NCBI GenBank assembly: GCA_013368325.1
Contig: JAACJK010000057.1
Span: forward strand, 1,488,001-1,552,000
DNA: 64,000 bases
Direction: 5' to 3'
Source of the DNA: Ephemerocybe angulata
Taxonomy: Eukaryota > Basidiomycota > Agaricomycetes > Agaricales > Psathyrellaceae
This document shows positions 44,689 to 55,292 of the stretch, in pieces. The notes beneath the pieces are model-generated. The model was given only the letters and a program-made list of their open reading frames with translations, made no database searches and was not told the origin of the DNA. A program made the translations under genes and the position numbers. The first letter of the stretch is position 1. Each line of letters starts with the position of its first letter.

Positions 44689-45222
44689 GCGCCGCCGACC
44701 CCTTACGCTTTCACCCCAGCTACTTGTCCAACAACCGTCAACCCCTGTCCGTTCTGATTACTATACACTGCTTGCCCTGTTTTACGCACACTAATTCGTA
44801 TCATTGGAGGTTTGCCCGTCATTATTCTCCAGTCATTTTTGAACGTTTGCCATTCGCACTTTGAGCACCGCTTTCGAGATACCATTTGCAATTCCATTTA
44901 TCCTTTGAAACTTCGTTTGGGAGCTGCGAGAGTCAAATGGGATCCCTTGTGACAGGTGGCCTGTGGGCCATGCTTTATCTTCTAGGAGAAGGCGTTAGTG
45001 GTCAACACGTTTATGTAGGACTTCGTCTCATGCTAGCCGCCAGAAGTACTCCGTTACGCTGCCCAATCAAAGTCCAACAAGGCGCATATCTTGGCTCTCT
45101 GTGACATGTTGACATGTGTGTTCCATCGTGGGAATATGAACAGGCGCCAGGTTAATCCCATTGAGTGCACTGTTGCGATTGGCCACCTGGTACTTTGCTG
45201 GTACTCCTGAGCCTCGTTCACA
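44689..45222. other. Intergenic region, promoter of the chromodomain gene
   Basis: About 535 bases between two plus-strand genes. Only short chance frames are present on either strand. Confidence 0.45.
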
Positions 45223-48200
45223 ATGGTTCGCAAGAAGGAAGACACAGAGCCAGAGTACTACGTCGGTAAGTTCTTGAATCATTCTATGTAGATTGGACAT
45301 TGAAGGCCAGGGGATCGCTTAGAGGTCATCATGGCGGCGAGAGTCGCTGAGCCTTCGGATAATGAAGGAGAACCTTCGACCTCTAAGAAGAAGAAAAAGA
45401 ATTCAAAGGGGAAGCAAAGGAAGAAGAAAAAGGAGACGGGATCAGATGAAGGATGGGTGAGTTGTGCTGCTTCTACCTGCTCGAATGTTGGCTGAAACAT
45501 GACCTTCCCCCAGGAATACTTTGTCAAGGTGCGCAATACAGTCGTGATGTTCCTAGAACGATCCTGGCCGCTTACATGCTCTTAGTGGTATGAATATGAG
45601 GAGAAAGATAACAGGTGCATAGTCTTCGGAACGTTTACCTTGCCTCGATGCTGACAGTCGACAGCTGGGAACCAGCAGAGAACATGAAAGAGTGCAAGCG
45701 CCTCCTCTCAAGTTTCTGGCAGGCTGTCGGCATGGATGATAAAGACTACTATCCCGGAGAGATCATTACACCGCCCGATGAGTGGATAGGTTAGCCTCTC
45801 TCCAGAACTTCACCGCACACCTGTGGTTAAATGCGGTCTATGTAGTTTCGGAGAAGAAGCGGTTCGCGAGGGAACGAAAAGCAACGCTGAAGAAGCAAAA
45901 GAAAGCAGCAGCGGAGAAGAAGAGAAAGAAATCGGTATAGCATCAAGTCTTGTTTCCTTTCATGCGCCTCCACTGATGTCAATTGGCAGGCCTCCGCAAG
46001 TGTGAACGTGAAGAAGGAAGTTGAGGAACCTCCGCAGCTGAAAGCCTCGGCGTCGTCGTCAAAGACAGAGTACAGGAAAAAGGTCTGTAAATGAGCCTTT
46101 GCCTGCTGTTTCGCCATTCATAGTTTTATATTCTGTAGAGAACTATTATTCAATCTGACCAAGATACAGATTCAGCCTCTGAACCCGACTCTGATGTTCC
46201 GCTTGCGAGGAAGCGGCAGAAAGTAAGCGGACTTGCAGGACACAGTTTCCCTGAAATACCAACCCTCTTCCTTGCAGACTACTGCAGAGCCATCTCCCGC
46301 AGCAGCGTCGAGTTCAATGGCTAGCAAGGAGGTTAAGCCTGCTAAGAATGGTATCTCGAAGGGCAAGGTGAGTGTCGTATATATGGAGCGCTGAGCCGAC
46401 TTTCTCTAACTGGTGTATACTCATCTTCAGAGGAAACGATCGGAAGAAATAGAACCACCTGGCCCACCGCAAAAGCAGCTTCATGTTAGCAATGCTCCTT
46501 CGCCGAGCTCCCTGTTTTCAGAACAAGTTACAGGCACAGACGTTACTGCAAACCACGTTGAGTCTGCCTTGCCAACTTCGGGTCCTCGCGAAAAACCTCC
46601 ACCGCCACCTCTGCCAGTGAGGACGGGTGCTCATGTTCCATCTCTGCCTGTCAGAAGAGCAGCGGCCTCGAACCCACATACCAAGATCGCATCCATGACA
46701 GAAGGAGTGGCGAGTGGTTCGGGTCTATCCACGAAACAAAGACTGGCTCAAGGCGCCCTGGCACCAACTCTACCCAGGAAGATGAGTGCCCCCTCTCTGA
46801 ACCCCCACGTTCCTCGCGGACAATCTCCAGTCAAGACCGGATCAAAATCGATTATGACTACAGGATTCAGGCATACGACAGGGATACGGCCATCCGCAAC
46901 TATTCAGCATGAACCTACTTTGGCCCAACTGAATGCGCCTCCCGATTCTCCCCCAGTCCCTTCACCTATTACCGAACTTCCTATAGCTGAATCCCCTACC
47001 GAAATGGAATTTTCAGACCATCTGTTCGATCACAGGTAACCAATCTTTCGATGCAACGTTCTTGATACGATTTACTGACGAATTTATAGACCCTCGTACG
47101 GTATGCAAGCCGCCGACGATTTCTTGAACGCTATGATGCCACCTGAGTAAGCCCGGCTTTGCCTTCTTCAAAGATTAGATCTAACTGTTCTTCAGGATGG
47201 CTGGTCCCTTGGAGTATGTGTGGTATCCATTCATTGGCATGGAACCTATATTGATGCTGGGAGAAGACCTGCTGCAGAACGACCTGTAGAACCACTCCCG
47301 CCTGTTGCTTTGCCAATGAAGGCCCCTTCCCTTCCGAATCGGTCAGTGACATCAACGCTATAATATGGTCAGCGAGGACTCATGTCTTTTAGATCTGTTG
47401 CGAAGGTATACAAGTGGGAGGGATCTCTCGTTCTTGCCTCTAACTCAGACTCGCCCAGTCCGGAGGTGGCGTCGTACAAAGTCGCCATTGAGGATGATGT
47501 GGACACTAGGACACCTCCGCTCCGTTTCTCTATATTCCTCAACGCGGTTTCCCAGCTCGAAACTCGAAATGTATACCACGCGCGCGACCTTGCACGCATA
47601 ATACCAGCTTGCAAAGCACCCACACAATTCGCGAGAATGACGCTGCGACCTGATGAAGATAAGAAGCATTGGGGTACCTTCACGCGGTACCTACTGAGAT
47701 ACAAACAGGTCTGCCCATACTCACTCACATGTATCGCCTTTGCTCAAGCCCGCTTTGTCACCTCCAGGTATTGATGATCCCTTTGCACCTCGATGGAAAC
47801 GTCGTCGCGCATTTACTGGTGGCGCCCCTCGGTAGCCTACCGAAAGGCATTACAGTACCAGGAGAAGTAGCAACCGCTATTCGGACGAAAGAAAGTCTTG
47901 CCGTTTGCACCCTACCGTGGACCCTCTCCCAGGGTCAAATAAAAGAGGAATGGCGCGGATCATCGGCCGCAGTGGAACGTATGGAGCCCAACGCTCTTGT
48001 TAAGGGATACCGCAAAAGTCTCAAGTCACGACCTGTCTTCCAAGAAGCTATCCGAACCTTGCGTTTCCCACCGACCGTCCTCCAGTGGCTAAAGAAGACC
48101 AGCCGAGCATGGACCATTTGCAGCCTTCCCCAAACCAGGGAGTCAAGCACCATGTTCGAGATCCAGTCGATGAAGGCAATCCTATTGAAGCTTGAAGCGG

Positions 48201-49165
48201 ATGGAGAAATTGCAGCCAAAAAGGACAAGAATACTTTAATTCCGCGGGAAGCTCATACACCGGAGACTGCGGGAATGGTGTTTCTACACGTCAGTGCATT
48301 GCAGCATTTGAACAGATTCCCTTTCTTGCGGGAACGTATCGCCAGTCCAGAGTACGTTCGGTTCTACACGTTCGGGACTCACCCGTCCGTGTACAAGAAA
48401 TGTTGGGGTGTCAAGGAAATTTTTCCAGCTGGTAAGTGTTATTCTTGAACAACTGGCACCCTGATCCAATCCAGCTCAGGTGGCATCGTTACATTCATGC
48501 CCTCCGTCTTCATCAAATATCCTTTGGAAGCAAGGAAACTCATCCGAAAGCTTGACGAACACCCTTTCTGGTCTGCTTACATTCTGCCACCTGTCCTTGG
48601 GATGGTTTCGAAGCTTGTTGGAATGGAGACGTAAGAACTATGCTCCCAAAGCCTTAATACCAGCTCACCAACAGACCCTTTAGAACCAATTCGGCATTTT
48701 CATACATCCTCAAGGCCATAGAGGATGGACAACTCGCCCTTTTGGAAGCACCGCCTGATAACATGCACTGTTTCGGGCAGCCTGCATCAGACCGTCGGTC
48801 GAAGTGGTTCCTCGACTATCTCAACGTCGCTCCACCCACCCAAGAGGATGCGTTGGCGATGGGCAAGGCGGCGTACAATTCGGTGATCGCCAACAGCCCT
48901 CATCGTTCCCAAGCAATAATTGAACGGGAAGTTGCGGAGGATATGTCTCGAATGCAGAGGCAACCTGTCTTTATGCAGGATCATCGGAGGTTTGTCGTTT
49001 TGACAGGCGAGCCGGTGTTTCGACAAGATTTGGTGAGTAAACTATTGTATTACTATTCTTGTGGTATCATGGCGCTAACGCACCGCCCGTCCTCTGGCTC
49101 AGCTTGAATGGCTCATGCCCCCTTTATTCGACTTCAAAGATGCTATGGTTAATGATAGAGATTAG
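45223..49165 (+). CDS. Chp1-like chromodomain-SPOC protein
   Basis: Many exons. The N-terminus has a chromodomain in two pieces: EPEYYVEVIMAARV, then a Lys-rich insert of about 35 residues, then EYFVKWYEYEEKDNSWEPAE and CKRLLSSFWQAVG. The aromatic cage positions (Tyr of EYYVE, Trp of VKW, Tyr of YEYEE) are kept, so methyl-lysine binding is likely. About 400 disordered, basic and Pro-rich residues follow. Then comes a SPOC-like domain: KVYKWEGSLVLAS, FARMTLRP, FTRYLLRYKQVLMIPLHLDG and VAHLLVAPLGSLP. The last 400 residues form an alpha/beta region (FLHVSALQHLNRFPFLRERI, FIKYPLEARKLIRKLDEHPF) I could not assign. Chromodomain, linker, SPOC and a C-terminal globular part is the order in fission-yeast Chp1 of the RITS complex, so a heterochromatin role is a reasonable inference. 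Confidence 0.75.
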
Positions 49166-49254
49166 AGCTGTCGCCTTAATGCTTTATTTTAAGAGCTAGA
49201 TAGAATCACTTACTTCCCGCCGTTTGATAAACTCGCTTCTCGACCTTACTTTCT

Positions 49255-50229
49255 TCATAGAATACCACCAGTGGTCAAAGCTGACCTCAATTGATCATCC
49301 TTTTCTGTAACATCTGCACCTTCCATCTGAGATGTGATGTTAGTTTTGGCAAAAGCTACGAGGAACATAACGAAGCACCATCCTCAGAACTGCCTTCTTC
49401 GACGTGTCCACCAGCTCTCCTGAGATTACCAACTCGTCTAACAGCTGTATGGGGACTCATTACATATAGCCGACAGATGAGAGACGTAGTCAGCCACCTA
49501 CATTGTACGCTTGCTGGAAGTTGAAGATGCTTGCAGGGCTCAGATCAGCGTCCGTTTCGAGGTTCGACGGAGACTATGCTTACATGTCCAGTTCGCAAAC
49601 CTGAAAAATGGAACGTATTAGCTAGAAGCACGATAGCCACAATGCGAAAGGATACTCGCATTTCCGAAGTACTTATCCAGTACTTCGACGTAACGATGGA
49701 TGATCTCCAGGGTGATCAGCTCGTTGTCCGTGTAGCCAATTTCGGCCACAAAGAAGAGCGAGGCGTAGCGTCGATAGATAACCTAGAGTGGGAGATCAGT
49801 AATGTTGGACCCTCCCTCTGAGGATATGCCGTTCGCCACCTTTCGGCCTGAAAGAACTCTTTTAGCACGTTTATTTATGTCGAAAGTACTTTAGCGCCCA
49901 TGCACGACAACCCGGGTCATGCCCACCTTTGTACTCGATAACGTTGCACATGCGGACCTTGCGACTCAAGACTAGTTGAGTCACTTCTTTCAAGATCCGT
50001 GATTTGGCCTGGGTCGTTGTCGTCGCATACCACTTTGAAAGGCGGGCTTTTCCTGATAGGTGTTTGGCTATGTCAGTTGCCGGGAAACGCAAGGTATCTC
50101 GAGGTTGAGTGCAGAGGCAGGTATATCGACACCCTGCGTATTCTAACGCCAGCCATCTTCAAAAGAAGCATGGCAAACTAAATGTAGACTCTCACCTTGT
50201 CGAGAGACTATGAGAAGGTAGTTGATCAT
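49255..50229 (-). CDS. APS1: AP-1 clathrin adaptor sigma subunit
   Basis: Reconstructed from eight exons: 50229-50196, 50052-49927, 49847-49840 (8 nt), 49782-49660, 49600-49584 (17 nt), 49529-49502, 49444-49379 and 49326-49255. The total is 157 residues, the normal size for the family. The protein reads [98 protein letters not shown] and [19 protein letters not shown], which is the sigma fold of AP complexes and closest to AP-1 sigma. It acts in clathrin coats at the trans-Golgi and endosomes. The intron at 49659-49601 begins with GC. Because of the tiny exons no long open frame reveals this gene. It converges with the Chp1-like gene (90 bases between stops). Confidence 0.9.
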
Positions 50230-50478
50230 GGTTGAAATGGCCTCGAGGCCACAGCTAGATTAGGCTCGACTACTTGTCGACTACGTCCATCAACTCAAGG
50301 CAATTAGAATTGGCTACCATGCGAAGTTCTCTGATACAAGCACAAGAGAGAGCGGCAGAACAGCGGGAAATACAGTACTTTACATACATGGTAACATGAA
50401 TCAAATTGGTATTCGTCTTTGAGCGTTCCCAGCTCTCGTTGTCTAAGAAATCAGTCGATTGGCGGGAAGCAGCGCCAA

Positions 50479-51312
50479 TTAGAGCTTGAATGGTGTCCGG
50501 GGGAACTCGACTTTGGCTGCTGCTGCATCGTCCACAAACCAGTATAGCTGGCCAGGGAAGACGGGTTTGACGCGAGCCGAAGGTAAACCCGCTTCAGGTT
50601 CATCCAATACGGTCTTGAGTGTATCTGCTTTCTCCCCTCCGGCAGCTACGAACACAATCCGGGCGGCGTGGTTGATGACTGGGTACGTGAATGTGATCCG
50701 TTTTGGGGGTGGCTTGGGCGAGTCTTCAAGGTATGCAACCCATCGGTCGCATTCGGACAGCAATTCGTGGCCCGGGAAGAGGGATGCGGTGTGACCATCG
50801 GGGCCCATCCCGAGGAGGATGAGATCAAAAATGGGGAAGCGTGCCGAATCTTTCTGAGCGAACTCCCTGATCAGCTCCTTCTCGTAGGCATCGGACAGCT
50901 CTTCCAAGTCGTCAAGGAGGTTGTCATCGATGGGATGTATTTGATCCTCCGGAATGGAGACCTTGGACCAGAGCAGATCAACGCATGCCTTGTGGTTAGA
51001 GTCAGGGTGGTCGAGGGGGACGACGCGCTCGTCGACATAGTACACATGCCTAGGGAGCAGGTCAGCACCACCCAGCGGCACACGCAGAGCATCCACATAC
51101 CATTTGTTCCACTTGACACTAGGGTCTTTGGTAAGACCTCCGAGCAGCTTCGGGAGGGAGCCACCGGAGATGGCGACAGTGAACTTGCCGCGCTTATCGA
51201 TGGACTCCTTGGAGGCTTTGGCGACAAAGGCGGCGAGAGAGTCGACAAGCTCGTCTTTCCCCTTGAAAGAGATGAGAATTGGGGCAGCGGGCGGTTGGTG
51301 GGTGGCAGCCAT
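50479..51312 (-). CDS. 6-phosphogluconolactonase
   Basis: The start is the ATG at 51312 (MAATHQPPAAP). One 51-bp intron (51100-51050) is in frame and would stay open if retained, but splicing restores KWNKWHVYYVDERVVPLDH. The total is 260 residues. Motifs: FTVAISGGSLPKLLGGL, the VYYVDERVVPLDHPDSNHKA box, FDLILLGMGPDGHTASLFPG, RITFTYPVINHAARIVFVAAG and the C-terminal GQLYWFVDDAAA. It hydrolyses 6-phosphogluconolactone, feeding 6-phosphogluconate dehydrogenase (GND1 at 34471-36467). In yeast this family is called Sol1-4; I do not assign a specific member. It runs in the same direction as APS1 and the membrane-protein gene. Confidence 0.95.
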   Translation of the reverse strand: MAATHQPPAAPILISFKGKDELVDSLAAFVAKASKESIDKRGKFTVAISGGSLPKLLGGLTKDPSVKWNKWYVDALRVPLGGADLLPRHVYYVDERVVPLDHPDSNHKACVDLLWSKVSIPEDQIHPIDDNLLDDLEELSDAYEKELIREFAQKDSARFPIFDLILLGMGPDGHTASLFPGHELLSECDRWVAYLEDSPKPPPKRITFTYPVINHAARIVFVAAGGEKADTLKTVLDEPEAGLPSARVKPVFPGQLYWFVDDAAAAKVEFPRTPFKL

Positions 51313-51419
51313 CGTGGATTTAGACAAGACGTTGAACCAAGCCTAGATTGACCATTTATTTATCATTATACACTTGGCTAACCCCTGACGTCATAATCCC
51401 TAATATTATAAACGGCCCG

Positions 51420-52545
51420 CTACGGGCCTCCATATTGGGACACCCGCCGTTTCTCCAGCGTCCTTGCCTTTCCAGGGGTATCGGGGCCAGGTCGAGGCAG
51501 CTCAGGCACAGGAGGGACACGACCTCTAACAGGGACAGATTGCATCCGGGGCGTTTGGGCTCGTATCGAAGTTTGGCGCCTTCGACCACGCCCCGGAGGT
51601 CCCGCCACCGTTGCAGGCAAAGATTCTGTTGAATGACGGCCTTCAACTTTGCGGGCTAGTCAGTCAAGTGCAAAGTAGTAGGCGAGGGAACGTACCCATG
51701 TATAATGATGCTCGGTTGATCCAGGGATCTGCAACACTCCTGCGTTCGACTGCTTCTGATCCAAGTCGGCTCCTTGGGATTGCGACAGACTCCATACTAT
51801 TGTTGGTCGAGGCGAGCGGTGTTGGGAGAATAATTTGAATTTGATTGTGCGGGGCATGAGGAACGCCATATCTGGTCGTCCGGGATCCTATGCTACCCCG
51901 CGTGTGGGTGGATGACATAGACAGAGGTCGCGCCCGTCTGAAGGGTGGTGTCATCGGCGAACTTTGGCCGGATTGGCGCGGAAGAAAGGGAGTAGCAGAG
52001 TCGGGGGAGATAGGCAATTCGCGCGCAGGCGATGCAGCGAGACTGGCATCACTAGAAATGAATGAAGAGCGCGAAGCGGGGCGATTTGAATGGTAAGCGG
52101 CATTGGGTAGTGAGAGTGGTAGTGGGAGATGCTGATGAGAACTGTCAGATGGTTCCCTTGAATTATCAAGAGAAGGCTGCGGCGACTGTGCGAGCCCATC
52201 TCCACCAAGTAGTGACGCTTCGCTATCTCTGACGGAATATGGACGGAGGTGCTGTATTCCGGCGAACTGCGGCGTATACCACGCTGGTAATCGCGGTGTC
52301 TCTTGTTCTACTTGCGCGATTTCCTGTTGTCGTTGGTGGGCGAGAGGCTGCGGAAGTGGGTGGGGAGTGGATTGCGAGGACCGCTGACAGTTGCGAATTG
52401 TGCGCCATAGTACGTAGGCGATGGCAAGGCCGCCGAAGGAGCAGCAGACCGCGACAATGACAACATTGTGCTTGGAAAGGCCTGGCGCATCTTCGTCCTG
52501 GTTGTTCGCCCTGGCGAAAAGAGCGGTCGTGCGGGTGGTGTACAT
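51420..52545 (-). CDS. Single-pass membrane protein, uncharacterised
   Basis: Two exons (52545-51696 and 51646-51420) give 358 residues. The start is the ATG at 52545; an upstream in-frame extension to 52827 exists but would lie in the promoter. After a short polar N-terminus, residues about 28-52 (NVVIVAVCCSFGGLAIAYVLW) form one transmembrane helix. The rest is Ser/Pro/Gln-rich, with many possible phosphorylation sites and no recognisable domain (PSTPH, SPQPSLDNS). The second exon adds a basic stretch (GRGRRRQTSIR). With a single helix near the N-terminus it is probably a type III membrane protein with a cytoplasmic disordered tail, of a kind common in basidiomycetes. The function is unknown. 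Confidence 0.7.
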
Positions 52546-52857
52546 TAGATACCAAGAAGAAAAGAGTGTGGTAAAAGAATGGTGAGTAGGTTGTCGACGG
52601 TGATGCGCAGGCTCAGCGCTCTCGCTCACGGCAGGAGCATGCGCGCCGAGACACGAATAAAATAATCTGGAACGGTGAAGCTGTAAGCGGGCGGCTGGCA
52701 GGGCGGAAGAGGCGGGGAGCAAAGACTTACATGGCGGTAGCGGAAGGAAACAGACAATGTTCTCGCTCCGAGATCGCGCTTGGCAGGGCGCCCGACGCAA
52801 ATCCGGAAAGCATGAGATATTGATCACGTGCTCCCGCTCTGCTCATCGCGGACGACG
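52546..52857. promoter_or_regulatory. Divergent promoter region, membrane protein/PXA gene
   Basis: The 312 bases between two divergent start codons (52545 minus, 52858 plus). No core promoter element is evident. Confidence 0.4.
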
Positions 52858-54512
52858 ATGACCGCGGCCTCTCGACACCGTCCGCCGCTCTCCATAACGT
52901 CCTCAATCCCGACGAAGACCCAGCCGCAGTCGTTGGCGCGTCGCCTGCTGCTACCCCCACACTCCTCCGACGGCCTTCCTCCGCTGCTTGCCCTTTCTAC
53001 GAATGCACACCCAGACCTCCGAACCGAGCTCTATGACTTCATTGCACTGGCGCTTAGGGCCTACGTCAACCCATGGTGGACAAAACTGACACGTTATGAC
53101 AAGGAGTTCCTGCCACATATCAACCGCATACTTGTCCATGTCATTGAAGTTCTTGAGGAACGGGTCCACCGTGTCCAGCTCGAGCCCCTAGCCTTCCACG
53201 ACCTTCCTACGATCATCACCCAGCACTACGTCGACTTCCGAAATGTACAGTCCAAACTATCTACGTCCTATGCGACAGGAGGCGCAGCTTCACTGTCCCA
53301 GATGTTCGGTCAAATCCAGCCTCACATGGCCATATCGCCTGATGGTCAGATCGACGCTGAATACTATCGCCAAACAGTCGACCTCATATTGAAGGCCTGC
53401 TTGCCTGAGGAAGATTATGAACCGGACGTAGAGCGCGTTATTATACGCGAAGTCGTTGTCAAGATTCTGGTCAACGACATCTTCCCCAAGATCACGCAGC
53501 CATGGTTTATACACAAGACCATCCTTGACTTGCTCGGCCCCATTGATGATGATTCTTATACCGTATGTATGCCCCCCCTTGAAAGACCAACATATCCTCA
53601 TTCATATTCTCCATAGGCTTCCCATTTACCCCAGTCTTCCTCGAACGATACCTCCTTTTTCCAGAGCATGATCATCATCATCCTTTCAGCCCTCCAGGGG
53701 TTTTCTGGAGCATGCCTTGCCTTGATTCATTCGTATAAGCAAGCAATAACGACCATAAAGCTCGTCAACCAGTCCCCATCTCAGTCTACTCAAGAAAAGA
53801 AGGCGCCTCCACCCCCACCACCAGCTTCGACTACCGGTTCTCGCTCGGCTCACACAGAAGCCAGCAAACGGACGTCATCCCTGCCATCCTCAAGGGCGCA
53901 ATCCTACGTATCCTCGACTACCTCACTACCCCGTCAGGCAGACGCTATACCCGCCTCTACCCCACCCGAATCCTTACCAAATAACCAACCGCAAGACTAT
54001 GCAGTCATTCCACTACACATGCTTTCTGAAATCCTCAACGTCCAGGGCCGTTTTGCCGCCACCTTGTTCTTCTCAGCCCTCTCCATGACTTCGTCGTCCA
54101 TGACCCCATTCCTAGACAAACTCCTGCCCTATCTATTGCAAGGCTTCCTCTCCCCTTCGTTCATCCTCAACATCGCCCGTATATCTAAACGGACATTATT
54201 CCCAAATGGATACCCTGGCCCCCCACCTATTGACCCCTCTCCAGAGGAGCAAGCCCAGATTCGCGCCAAGCTCGTAGCTTGGAGAGGGAAAGGCCCATTG
54301 TGTGGGTTGTCTTTTTATCCCATAACTTATGAATCTGAATGTTTGCCGCTTCGTTTCCAGCTCATCTACTCCCTGTCATCGTCGGCCCCGACCCGTCTGA
54401 AACTTTCAGTGCCGCTCTCGATCCACTAGGCGATCCACAATGTAACACTCGCCTCTTAGTGTTCATCCTCGACCGTGTTCTCGTTGCCCTATTTCCAGAG
54501 CTTACCCGCTAG
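52858..54512 (+). CDS. PXA-domain protein (sorting-nexin related)
   Basis: Three exons (52858-53562, 53617-54301, 54361-54512) give 513 residues. The PXA (PX-associated) domain spans residues about 45-270: LRTELYDFIALALRAYVNPW, YDKEFLPHINRILVHVIEVL, HYVDFRNVQSKLS, LIDLILKACLPEEDY-like, and VKILVNDIFPKITQPWFIH. A Pro/Ser-rich linker follows. The C-terminal part (HMLSEILNVQGRFAATLFF, PFLDKLLPYLLQGFL, LLVFILDRVLVALFPEL) resembles the Nexin_C region of SNX13-like proteins. No PX domain is visible. Such proteins sit on endosomes or ER contact sites. The frame ends at a TAG (54510-54512), but the same frame continues open and splices to a further exon; see the findings. Confidence 0.8.
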
Positions 54513-54817
54513 CTTACTATTGACCATACCCTCGACCCTTCACAACCGAGCGATACAGGCTTATATGAATTTACGTTATCCACGACTGCTCTCTTCGCTT
54601 TCGTTCTGGCAGCACAAGTATACCCGCCAAACGGAGACTTTTATTGTAACTATACGGGACGTGTTGTACTAACGAGCTGTAGGATGAGAGTATTCAAGAA
54701 GTATATGCTACAATGTGGGGAGGCGACACTTAAGGCTAAATCAGTATTTGTCGCGGACTGGAAGAGAGACACAAGCCCCAGTTTACTGGCTAGAAAGGAA
54801 TGGGGTAGATAACGTTC

Positions 54818-55292
54818 TCAGTTTGCTCTGATAGCTCTTTCAAGGCCGTCAAAAAACGCCTGAAGGGTACCGTGAGCAATAAATACGGAGCTCAACATAC
54901 GCGGTCAACCTACCTCCATTGTGTGCCCAAGGCGTTGGATCCGTAAAACACAATTGATGTTCTCAGAAAGCCTCAGATGCAAGTGTCTGTTCTCGCCCGC
55001 TATCTGTGTCGCTCAAGCGAATGAGGCGCAGTTTAGGGTGGCATGCTCAACAAAAACCTACGAGAATGCGAGGCGGGACGGCCAAGATGCTACATTCCTC
55101 GTCGTAAACCGTGTTCTATGGGAAGTGAGCATAAGGAACAGCTCGAATGTGTTCGCGTGCACTCACATAATAGTACATGTCGTCATTGTACGGCGGGGGA
55201 GGGGCGTCTTCCAACATATAGGGATGATAGCGTTTCGAGCGGGATTTGTACATCGGCAGACGGGAAGATGAGTGCGAAAGGGCCGGACACAT
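54818..55292 (-). CDS. Small uncharacterised protein, four exons
   Basis: Exons 55292-55167, 55115-55062, 55003-54914 and 54859-54818 join in phase to 103 residues, with GT-AG introns of 51, 58 and 54 bp. The protein runs from MCPALSHSSSRLP through NTVYDEECSILAVPPRI and ENRHLHLRLSENINCVLRI to TMEAFFDGLERAIRAN. I do not recognise the family. Its regular intron sizes, donors (GTGAGT, GTAGGT, GTAGGT) and coherent composition argue that it is real. The start could lie further upstream, since the frame is open before the chosen ATG. It converges with the PXA gene. Confidence 0.55.

Noticed and set aside
49531..49821. 96-residue plus-strand ORF as a gene
   Set aside because: It lies antisense to AP-1 sigma exons, which explain the sequence fully.
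50668..51351. 227-residue plus-strand frame over 6-phosphogluconolactonase
   Set aside because: The opposite strand encodes a full set of lactonase motifs; this frame has none.
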